From assembly GCA_964435925.1 (NCBI GenBank), contig CAYTBG010000037.1, positions 1-23,656 on the forward strand: DNA of 23,656 nucleotides. The letters run 5' to 3'. Position numbers and translations under genes: made by a program. The DNA is from SOIV01 sp964435925 (GTDB taxonomy: Bacteria; Acidobacteriota; Aminicenantia; Aminicenantales; Aminicenantaceae). This document shows positions 7,884 to 14,564 of this stretch, in pieces (the stretch's first letter is position 1; each line of letters starts with the position of its first letter). The notes beneath the pieces are model-generated. The model worked only from the letters and a program-made list of their open reading frames with translations, was not told the DNA's origin and did no database searches.

Positions 7884-8750
7884 TTACTCTTTATGAAAAT
7901 TTAAGAAATGATATTCTGTAGAATAGAACAATATTTTCGTCCACATTCTCGAGAGGACATACGTCTGCTGCCAGATAAAGCCCACAATCAGAAGAATCCC
8001 TATCTTTGGTAAAAGCTGGTATAAAGCAAGATAAATAACGCCAAAAACAACAGTAATCAATCCTACGAGAAGATAGAGAAACCAGGCCCTAAAAAACCGT
8101 TTTCCGATAAAAGTTGCATTGAGGAGCGTTGCTCTTATCGTCTTCTTGCTCTTCTCAACCACAAGTCTCACTCTGACATAATCAAAGAACATTCTTACAA
8201 TCGAAAAAAGGAGAACCAGAATCAGAAACTCAAGAATGGATGAAAGAATAAGCGGCCATTCTGTTGAGGCACTTTTTTTCCAAAGGTTAAATAAAGCAGA
8301 AATAATACTGTGAATGCCTCCAAAAACCACTAAATAGGCTACGAGCGATATCAAGAAAACTCTTAAAAAAGTTAAGAAATACTTGCTGCAATCAGCCAGA
8401 AAACTTGTCATTTTCATTTTCTCATCCTGGGCAGCAATCCTGCCGATTATGCCTCCATACAGGAAAACATAGAGCAGCATGAAGAAAATTCCCGGGATAA
8501 GAAACCATCCCACCAGGGCTGGAAATACATCCTGATATTTATAGATGATATCACCCAGCCATAGTAAGCCCGTCCCTTTTATTATCTGATCAGCCATGAG
8601 CGAGCAGGATAAATCTTTTTTCATCAAAAAATAAACAGGAGTGACGATCAGCACTGAATATATAAAATTTATGAGCCACAGATAAACCACCATTTTTAAT
8701 CTTGTATTGGTGGTTTGAAATCCTTTTTCGAATGTATTAAGAATTTTCAT
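7884..8750 (-). CDS. Unassigned multi-pass inner-membrane protein
   Basis: A 288-residue protein with about six hydrophobic helices (for example VVYLWLINFIYSVLIVTPVYF, ALVGWFLIPGIFFMLLYVFLY, FLRVFLISLVAYLVVF, ILEFLILVLLFSIV, WFLYLLVGLITVVFGVIY, IGILLIVGFIW) separated by short charged loops. An upstream ATG at 8789 would add 13 residues and overlap the preceding gene, but AAGGAG at 8757-8762 fits the ATG at 8750, so that start is chosen. It lies 17 nt after the M1 peptidase gene and is probably co-transcribed with it. It has no catalytic or transport motif that I recognise. The general form resembles glycerophosphoryl-permease-like membrane families, but I cannot assign it to any. Confidence 0.8.
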   Translation of the reverse strand: MKILNTFEKGFQTTNTRLKMVVYLWLINFIYSVLIVTPVYFLMKKDLSCSLMADQIIKGTGLLWLGDIIYKYQDVFPALVGWFLIPGIFFMLLYVFLYGGIIGRIAAQDEKMKMTSFLADCSKYFLTFLRVFLISLVAYLVVFGGIHSIISALFNLWKKSASTEWPLILSSILEFLILVLLFSIVRMFFDYVRVRLVVEKSKKTIRATLLNATFIGKRFFRAWFLYLLVGLITVVFGVIYLALYQLLPKIGILLIVGFIWQQTYVLSRMWTKILFYSTEYHFLNFHKE

Positions 8751-8756
8751 TTCCTT

Positions 8757-8762
8757 CTCCTT
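8757..8762 (-). promoter_or_regulatory. Ribosome site that decides the membrane-protein start
   Basis: AAGGAG on the minus strand is six bases before the ATG at 8750. No comparable site precedes the upstream ATG at 8789. Confidence 0.65.
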
Positions 8763-8767
8763 TCCTT

Positions 8768-10882
8768 TCAAATTAGGGACGCGGCGCATTGAAGGTAATT
8801 CTGTATTAAGAAGAGAAGTTCAGTGGCCACTTTAAAAATACCCTTTCGAGACGGCTTCCTCTTGAGACTATTATTGGTTAGGTTGGAATCAATAAGCCAG
8901 ATATTGTCTGGATCTATCTGAGCATACTTGGCCTTTGCCGGCTTTTCAAAAGTGAACTTTTTCCATCTTTCTTGTCCTCTCCAGTTTATTACTTCTTCTG
9001 AGCCATCTTCAAATACGACTTTAAGTTTCATAACTGCATCGCCCCGCACCCGGGCTTCACCAAACCGCCTTACTTTTACCTCTGTGACGTAATACTTTTT
9101 ATCGTCGGATTTTTTATCTTCTTTTTCCATTTTCTTTATTCTCTTTGAAATAATCTCTTCTTTTTTGCCATCGACATCAAAAACCCCACGGACGTACTTT
9201 TTTTTCTCCTTAGATGCGACTGAAGATATCCCATAATCAAAATTTAAAGTGCCAAAAAACAATTCTTCAAAAAACCAGCTCAGATCTTTTCCTGTTATTT
9301 CATTAACGACATCGATGAAATCCTGGGTCTGGGGATGTTTATAGCGGAAATGCATCTGAAATGTTCGCAGGATTCGGAGCATCATCTCTTCTCCAACCAA
9401 TCCTTCAAGAGTGTATAAACAGGTTGAGGCGCGCATGTAGACGTTTAATCCATAACTCCCTCTGTCATAAAATTTCCAGGAAACAGTCGTAATCGGATCA
9501 AGCTCCACAACATGCAATGCTGCTGCCCTCTCTAATTCATAGTTGTAATATTCAGGAAGCTTACAAAACCAGGAGAGAGGAATCCTTTTGAACGACATTG
9601 ACATGGCACCCGGTCCGTAAGCTATCGCTGTAACTTTTCCTTCAGAATAAGTGTTGATCCCTTCATCAAGCCATGCTTCCTCGAATTCATTATTCGCACA
9701 TAACCCGTACCAGTATCCGTGTCCGAATTCATGGATAATGACTCCTTCAGGAGAAAGCACCTTTTTGCTTCTTAAGATACTGGTCCCTGCAGTGAATAAG
9801 GTCGGATATTCCATTCCTCCGCTGCGAGTCCTGAAAGGAGGGTCAACCATGGTCACGGTTTCATAAGGATAAGGACCATACCAGAGCCCGTAATACTTTA
9901 TGGCCATCCTCAAGGCTTTAAAATGGCGGTCGATCTGTGATTTATGCTCGGGCTCTATAAGAAGAATCATCTTAACATCAGGAAGCTTAACCTCTTCCAG
10001 GGGAAGCTGGAGCATGTGGGCGACTTCCTCGTATTCTTCCAGGCTTACTTCTTCATCAGCGACAAAATCACGCTCGACTTTTATAAAATCGGGGTCTGCT
10101 GTCCAGGCAAAATCATGAATATTGTCCTGGTAAAAAGTATAGGTAACTGTTTTTTTCCCATCATCAGGAGTAGCTTTTATCTGCTTACCTGAGGCTCCCA
10201 CGACAAAATCTTCAGGCACGGTAATATGGACTGTGAACTCGGCAAAATCTGCATAAAATTCAGAGTTTAGATGATACTCATGACAGTTCCAGCCTTTCGT
10301 TTCTTCGTAGACGCCGGGCTTCGGGAACCACTGGGCGATAAAATAAGAATTCTGGTAATAGCTTGAGCGATGAATAGACCTTGGAATTTTTGACTCAAAT
10401 TCAAGTTGAAGATGAACCTCCTCGCCTGGCTTTACGGGCTCAGGAAAAAGCACTCGCATGACTGTCTGGTCGTCTGGATGAACGGGTTTGTCTTGGGTGA
10501 TAAACTCCATGGTCGGTTTTAAATCTGGACCACTAGCCAGCTTAATACTGGTGACATCCACCCAACCCCATTTTCCTTTTTTTATTTTTATGCCAAACGC
10601 TCCAAACCATTCTTCTTTTGATTCCTGAATCGTGGTGCTTTTCTCGTTTTTAAAAGCATTATAGTAAAGATGAAACCACATATCCTGGACATCATCTCGA
10701 GTGTTATTGAGCCAGGTAATATTTTCTTTTCCGTGGAGCATTTTGTTTTGATCATCCAGCTCTATCCATATTTCATACCGGACGTTGCTTATCTTCTCCT
10801 CGGCTGGCAGCGCACCCGAGCCAATAAACGATAGAGTGAGTATGAAAAACAGGAATTTAAAGTATGATTTTTTCTTTTTCAC
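8768..10882 (-). CDS. Secreted M1-family (gluzincin) metallopeptidase
   Basis: A 704-residue zinc peptidase. The first 27 residues are a signal peptide (KKKK then FKFLFFILTLSFIGSGALPA). Residues 30-260 form the N-terminal beta domain. The catalytic domain shows GGMEYP (355-360), equivalent to the GxMEN substrate-binding motif, and HEFGH (384-388) followed after exactly 18 residues by E407 in WLDEG. This is the full HExxH-x18-E zinc set. Tyr477 or Tyr482 is the probable catalytic tyrosine. The C-terminal 150 residues are charged and end in a hydrophobic stretch. The start codon is GTG, supported by AAGGAGG at 10889-10895. It probably trims peptides in the periplasm or outside the cell. It is followed by a membrane protein in the same operon. 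The exact specificity cannot be read. Confidence 0.9.
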   Translation of the reverse strand: MKKKKSYFKFLFFILTLSFIGSGALPAEEKISNVRYEIWIELDDQNKMLHGKENITWLNNTRDDVQDMWFHLYYNAFKNEKSTTIQESKEEWFGAFGIKIKKGKWGWVDVTSIKLASGPDLKPTMEFITQDKPVHPDDQTVMRVLFPEPVKPGEEVHLQLEFESKIPRSIHRSSYYQNSYFIAQWFPKPGVYEETKGWNCHEYHLNSEFYADFAEFTVHITVPEDFVVGASGKQIKATPDDGKKTVTYTFYQDNIHDFAWTADPDFIKVERDFVADEEVSLEEYEEVAHMLQLPLEEVKLPDVKMILLIEPEHKSQIDRHFKALRMAIKYYGLWYGPYPYETVTMVDPPFRTRSGGMEYPTLFTAGTSILRSKKVLSPEGVIIHEFGHGYWYGLCANNEFEEAWLDEGINTYSEGKVTAIAYGPGAMSMSFKRIPLSWFCKLPEYYNYELERAAALHVVELDPITTVSWKFYDRGSYGLNVYMRASTCLYTLEGLVGEEMMLRILRTFQMHFRYKHPQTQDFIDVVNEITGKDLSWFFEELFFGTLNFDYGISSVASKEKKKYVRGVFDVDGKKEEIISKRIKKMEKEDKKSDDKKYYVTEVKVRRFGEARVRGDAVMKLKVVFEDGSEEVINWRGQERWKKFTFEKPAKAKYAQIDPDNIWLIDSNLTNNSLKRKPSRKGIFKVATELLFLIQNYLQCAASLI

Positions 10883-10888
10883 TTCTTT

Positions 10889-10895
10889 CCTCCTT
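10889..10895 (-). promoter_or_regulatory. Strong ribosome site for a GTG start
   Basis: AAGGAGG on the minus strand lies six bases before the GTG at 10882, and supports use of this non-ATG start. Confidence 0.7.
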
Positions 10896-11048
10896 CTTTG
10901 TATTTATAATTAGCGTGTTCTCAGTTGAATCGTTTTTATTTTTTAATCTGAGGCTTTTCCTTCACCACGTTAGGAATCAATCTCTAAAATTAATACAAAC
11001 GCAATTATTCCAGTGTCATCGCGAGGAGCGCAGAAGATTCCCTCTCTT

Positions 11049-11130
11049 GTCATTGCGAGCCCCTTGGGGGCGAAGCAATCCCTTACGAAAAGGTTGAGAT
11101 TGCCGCGTCGCTACGCTCCTCGCAATGACA
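11049..11130 (-). repeat. REP-like structured repeat, copy 2
   Basis: The reverse complement of this block matches copy 1 (3101-3178) at about nine bases in ten. The ATTGCGAG/CTCGCAAT outer stem is kept. The GCCCC/GGGGC hairpin is kept with a changed loop, which supports selection on structure. Here it lies between two genes on the same strand. Confidence 0.8.
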
Positions 11131-11211
11131 TTGTAAAAATATATATTGAGTTTATATTAATTACGTAATAATTTTCAAAAAGTTCCCTGAAAATGATATC
11201 CCCATGAATAT

Positions 11212-11706
11212 TCACTTGAAACCTGAAAAAAACAGCTGCGCCAAGAGGCCAGCAATCGGGGGAAAGAAAAAGGTGCAGACAAGGCGGGCAACTGTAAATT
11301 TCCACCCCAATATCCCGATTTCCATGGGCAAACGAGTAAGTGCCCATAATGACCAGGCCGTCACAAAAGCAACCATGGTTCCTACTCCGGCTCCAGCACG
11401 CAGAAATCCAGCGGCGACGGGTAAGCTTACATAAGGCCCTCCAGGAGTTATGCCTCCGGCAAGAGTGCCGATTAATATCCCCCGTATTCCAGACTCCTCC
11501 CCTATCCACTTGGATATGAGCTCACGGGGCAAAAGAGTCTGAATCATGCCGGCCATGATAAAGGCAAAAATCAATAAGGGAAGAATCTGAACTGTTATCT
11601 TGAGGGCGTATTTTAGGCCGATGATATGCTGACCCTGCCCTTTTGAGTATCCGATGTAAAGGAGAATAATGGAAAAAACAGCCATCACTATCGTTGGGAT
11701 TAACAT
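11212..11706 (-). CDS. Half-size ArsP/COG0701-like permease
   Basis: A 164-residue membrane protein with about four to five helices. The family signature is clear: LPLLIFAFIMAGMIQTLLP, then GILIGTLAGGITPGGPYVSLPVAAGFLRAG, where the glycine-proline loop lies between helices. This matches one half of the predicted permease family PF03773 (DUF318), whose full members have about 300-350 residues. ATGs at 11757 and 11733 would add lysine-rich residues but lack good ribosome sites. AGGAGG at 11715-11720 fits the ATG at 11706, so that is preferred. No second half-permease lies beside it. Known relatives move organoarsenicals or take part in thiol/metal responses, but the substrate here is unknown. 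It lies downstream of the nuclease gene by 86 nt. Confidence 0.8.
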   Translation of the reverse strand: MLIPTIVMAVFSIILLYIGYSKGQGQHIIGLKYALKITVQILPLLIFAFIMAGMIQTLLPRELISKWIGEESGIRGILIGTLAGGITPGGPYVSLPVAAGFLRAGAGVGTMVAFVTAWSLWALTRLPMEIGILGWKFTVARLVCTFFFPPIAGLLAQLFFSGFK

Positions 11707-11714
11707 ATTCGAAG

Positions 11715-11720
11715 TCCTCC
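11715..11720 (-). promoter_or_regulatory. Ribosome site that decides the permease start
   Basis: AGGAGG on the minus strand is eight bases from the ATG at 11706 and lies inside the longer reading frame, which favours the shorter protein. Confidence 0.6.
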
Positions 11721-11792
11721 TTTTTTTATCCATTTTCTTACCTTTATCTTTATCCATGTTAGATTGTATTAATCTGTTTTACTGATTGTTTC

Positions 11793-13007
11793 TTACGTTT
11801 TGTTCTTTAAATCTACTTTCTTTATGGTCTTTTTGCTGAGGAAGGCCTTTATTTTATCGATGAATTCTTGAGGCCAGCTTTTTAACATCCTGTTCAACAT
11901 ACTACTATTTACAGTTGATACATCAACATATTTATCACTCTTTATTAAAATATTTCGTAATCCCTCCCACTTCTCCGAATCTTCCTTTCGAGATGGCGCA
12001 CCGAGTTCTTCTTTCACTGTCACGACCAGCTGCTTATCAGGCCCATCTATGACCCAGCTGTCTTCTCTCTCAGCAAATTCTACGGCAGCTTCTGCTATTT
12101 TTGCCTGTTCCTGCTCGATTTCTGCTATTTTCGCCCTTAATTGCTTTTTTTCCTCTTCTAACTTTGAGTAGCAGGTCACTAATTTCACTCCAGGATCTTT
12201 TCTGTATTTGTTCTCGTCCAGCTTTTCCATCTTCTTCGGATGCTTCCAGAGCGGGCAGATTTGCTGAAAATCACACCAATCACAGAGGACACTCTTCTGG
12301 GGAGGAAAATCCTCACAAGCTTCGATTGCCTTTATCTTATCTACAGCGATACTCTGTATTTCCATTAACTGTTTTTTTGTCCTCGAAGATTCGACCTGTT
12401 TATTAAAAAGAAGAAAATGCCAGATAAGTTTAGCCTTTTCAGCTTCCGGCCATCTGCTAAGCAGAGCAAGTTGATAAAGGGCTAGTTGAAAATCCTGGCC
12501 CGCCTCCTCTTGAGTCATTAGTGTCGCCGAAGTCTTGTAATCATGGATTTCGAATATTTTTTCTGTATCGTTCCAGTCAAGGCGGTCAATTATTCCAGTA
12601 AATCTATATTCCTGGGAATCTTGTTTTAGCTTGCAAAAAACAGACTCTTCTGTCTTTACAATTTTTGTCTGGTTGAAAGGCTTATATTCTTCATAATAAT
12701 CAATCAAGCATCTTTTCCCTTTTCTATAATAGTCTTCTGCAGAAAATTCCTTTTTTACAATCTTGATCGAGTCTTTATAGTTTTTTTTCCATAATTTATC
12801 ATATTTAGAAAGGAGCCATTTTTTTGGCTTGATTATTTTATTTTTCACAAGATCATAAAACTCTTGCAAAGTCTCATGGACAATTATGCCCATGAATGCC
12901 TCTATGGTCTCAACTCTAAGACGCAATCTATCAATGTATCTATATTTATACTGTAATTTGCATTTTTCAAAGCTTCCTATTTTGCTGAACGAATAGGAAC
13001 TGCTCAT
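11793..13007 (-). CDS. PD-(D/E)XK nuclease, RecB/AddB-like, with Fe-S cysteines
   Basis: A 404-residue protein of the RecB-like nuclease family (PDDEXK_1 type). Visible motifs in order: YSFSKIGSFEKCKLQYKYRY (residues 5-24, with C16), H44 in IIVHETL, GIIDRLD (D141), HDYKTS (D156, K158), and QLALYQLAL (Q174, Y178). Three later cysteines (C242, C245, C251 in CDWCDFQQIC) join C16 to make the AddB/Cas4-type [4Fe-4S] set. Residues 278-312 form a coiled coil, and the last 90 residues are an extension I do not recognise. GAGGAGGAGG upstream supports the start. No helicase or cas gene is near, so it may be a free-standing DNA-repair nuclease. It probably acts on DNA ends, by family analogy. Confidence 0.88.
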   Translation of the reverse strand: MSSSYSFSKIGSFEKCKLQYKYRYIDRLRLRVETIEAFMGIIVHETLQEFYDLVKNKIIKPKKWLLSKYDKLWKKNYKDSIKIVKKEFSAEDYYRKGKRCLIDYYEEYKPFNQTKIVKTEESVFCKLKQDSQEYRFTGIIDRLDWNDTEKIFEIHDYKTSATLMTQEEAGQDFQLALYQLALLSRWPEAEKAKLIWHFLLFNKQVESSRTKKQLMEIQSIAVDKIKAIEACEDFPPQKSVLCDWCDFQQICPLWKHPKKMEKLDENKYRKDPGVKLVTCYSKLEEEKKQLRAKIAEIEQEQAKIAEAAVEFAEREDSWVIDGPDKQLVVTVKEELGAPSRKEDSEKWEGLRNILIKSDKYVDVSTVNSSMLNRMLKSWPQEFIDKIKAFLSKKTIKKVDLKNKT

Positions 13008-13357
13008 CTTAGTTTCCTCCTCCTCTTTTCTGACTTAGGCTCCTAATTTGAGAGCTCTTAATGTTTTCTAAATATATTCCATACTAACTAAAACATATTA
13101 AATATAACTCAGAGTTATAATTTTTTGTATTTATCCTCCAGATCAATTACTTTCATTTTTCATCCTTCAATTATATATTAGAGACGATCATTTTCTTAAA
13201 TGACTATCAAGTTGATAACATTCTATTTTAAGAGCACTAATAATTTCAAGAACTTCCCCCAATGCCTAATTATTATTTTGCTGCTGTATTCGATTCTTTT
13301 CTAATTTTTATTCAAATTAACGCAATTTCTCCAAATCTATAACCCCAGAGCTGCAAA
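13008..13357. other. AT-rich intergenic region with a possible gene remnant
   Basis: I see no full gene. On the minus strand a 13-codon frame at 13115-13156 (MKVIDLEDKYKKL) has an upstream GAAGGA ribosome-like site. It resembles the beginning of some GNAT acetyltransferases, from memory only, but stops at once. The rest is very AT-rich and could hold the promoter of the nuclease gene. Confidence 0.4.
13115..13156 (-). pseudogene. Possible decayed N-terminus of an acetyltransferase-like gene
   Basis: Thirteen residues (MKVIDLEDKYKKL) followed by TAA, with GAAGGATGAAAA upstream. The likeness to GNAT N-termini is recalled, not searched. No in-frame or shifted continuation is convincing. This is a weak call. 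Confidence 0.2.
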
Positions 13358-13960
13358 CTAAAAATATAGCCCGTATAAGACTGCTAAACTTATATTGCGA
13401 TATTTATAATCTCCCGCTATTGAAAATACTGGAGTGATTCCTCTGCTAAGCCTCACCTCAATAAAATGTTTTTTATTATGTAATTTGAAATTTAATCCTG
13501 CCTCCAGAATATATCCAACTTCTTCAGGCTTAATTAGATTACTTTCATGTCCATCAAGTTTGAGTTTTCCGGCGATTTTTCTCGAATAGTATGAACCTAT
13601 GCCAAGGTATATACTTTGAAAAAAGCTATACTTCAAGACAATTGGTAGCTCCAAATAATCTGTTCTCAAATGTATCGGGGTTATGACTTGGAACGGACCA
13701 TAACTACTAAGAGAGCCGTCAATACCTTTTCTAGAATATAGAATCCCTGAATGAACTGCCAGCGTTTTACTCAAAGAATATTCGATTAGAATGCCGCCGC
13801 AGAGACTACTATATTCTTCTTCCCTATGAATCGTGCCAATACTTTCTTTTAAATTTGCGCGGCTAAGTCCTATACTTAATCCATATTGCAGTTTTTGTGC
13901 ATCTAAAGAATTAACAAGTAATCCCATTAAAACTAAAATTAAAGAAGTGTTTCTTATCAT
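13358..13960 (-). CDS. Small outer-membrane beta-barrel protein (porin family)
   Basis: A 200-residue protein with a signal peptide (residues 1-21, hydrophobic core LILVLMGLLVNSL, ending near DAQ). The mature part has alternating strands typical of the eight-stranded OMP_b-brl type: LQYGLSIGLSRANLK, LAVHSGILYSRKG, LRTDYLELPIVLKYSF, IYLGIGSYYSRKIAG, VGYILEAGLNFKL. It ends in ISLAVLYGLYF with a terminal phenylalanine, the usual outer-membrane insertion signal. AAGGA upstream supports the start. It has long AT-rich gaps on both sides and appears to be a single gene. No ligand is apparent. Confidence 0.82.
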   Translation of the reverse strand: MIRNTSLILVLMGLLVNSLDAQKLQYGLSIGLSRANLKESIGTIHREEEYSSLCGGILIEYSLSKTLAVHSGILYSRKGIDGSLSSYGPFQVITPIHLRTDYLELPIVLKYSFFQSIYLGIGSYYSRKIAGKLKLDGHESNLIKPEEVGYILEAGLNFKLHNKKHFIEVRLSRGITPVFSIAGDYKYRNISLAVLYGLYF

Positions 13961-14187
13961 TTTTAATTCCTTGCCTATATAATTACCTTAATTCATCAAG
14001 CTATCTTTATCAGTATCGATAATCCAGGATCTAAGGGATTTGGCTTGTGCTTGGCTAGATTCATGTTATTGGACGCAAATTTCATTCCCACTTCACTTTA
14101 TAGATAATTATTTGCCTGTAGCCACTCTCTTTCTCCTGAACTACCACTATCTTTTTTCGCTGACATCTTTAAATAAACTTACCATGC

Positions 14188-14496
14188 TCAAACGGTGACG
14201 TCAATGAACTTCCCTAACAATTTAAGTTGTTCGTTCTCGGTGATGAGGAAAGCATCTCTATATGCATTAAAACTCATTGCTAAAGCATAGGTTTTGGGAA
14301 ATAGCCGCGGCGACCATTGAAGATTTAGCCTTCGAAATTCGCTCTTCGAGGGAATCCGACAGAGTCGGGCGGCGAGTATGTTTGAGCGAAGCGAGTTACG
14401 CAGCCGCCGAAAAGAGCGAATGGAGAATGGCGTTAAAAATATGAAGGGAGCCAGGCTATTTCCTAAAGCCTTTTCTAATAACAGAAATTGAGATGC
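14188..14496 (-). other. Stop-free 102-codon frame across the palindrome
   Basis: Between TAA (14497-14499) and TGA (14188-14190) the minus strand stays open for 102 codons. It translates as segments such as ALGNSLAPFIFLTPFSIRSF and RLFPKTYALAMSFNAYRDAF. The only ATG in frame (14277) leaves 29 residues ending LLGKFIDVTV. No GTG or TTG with a ribosome site was found upstream. The frame could be the rest of a gene, a peptide encoded by the element, or chance. The first bases of the window (2-79) show the same RLFP frame, also open to the edge. Confidence 0.25.
14288..14475. repeat. Nested palindromic element of about 190 nt
   Basis: Three nested pairs share one centre. The outer arms are GGTTTTGGGAAATAGCC (left) and GGCTATTTCCTAAAGCC (right). 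The middle arms are ATTCGCTCTT and AAGAGCGAAT, which are perfectly complementary. The inner arms are GGCGGC and GCCGCC. A perfect hairpin CCGAC-AGA-GTCGG and the mirror sequence GAGCGAAGCGAG lie in the middle. The element is more GC-rich than its surroundings. An outer-arm match also begins the window (7-25). Confidence 0.7.
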
Positions 14497-14564
14497 TTAC
14501 GGTGATAATGAAGCATGCATGAATATTGGATAGAAAAGTGATGGTCGATAAAACTGAGAAGGGA

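Larger units (their letters stand above)
10883..11211. other. Intergenic region with REP-like repeat
   Basis: No gene is visible. It holds the M1 peptidase leader (about 10883-10990, AT-rich) and the inverted repeat copy 2. A further arm at 11014-11030 (gtcatcgcgaggagcg) is nearly complementary to 11114-11129, so the whole block 11014-11130 could fold as one outer stem. Confidence 0.6.
13961..14564. other. Gene-poor region holding a palindromic element
   Basis: Bases 13961-14187 have only very short minus-strand frames (29 codons at 13996-14085, 22 codons at 14098-14166) with poor ribosome sites. Bases 14188-14496 hold the palindromic element and an unusual stop-free frame, described separately. 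Bases 14497-14564 are the spacer after the RND operon and show no clear terminator. Confidence 0.5.

Noticed and set aside
11111..11509. A 132-residue minus-strand frame over the REP-like repeat
   Set aside because: It is a shadow of the permease gene in another frame and runs into a non-coding repeat.
6815..14133. A shared 14-base string GAAAGAGAGTGGCT at 6815-6828 and, inverted, at 14120-14133
   Set aside because: A match of this length is expected about once by chance in a window of this size, and the flanks differ.
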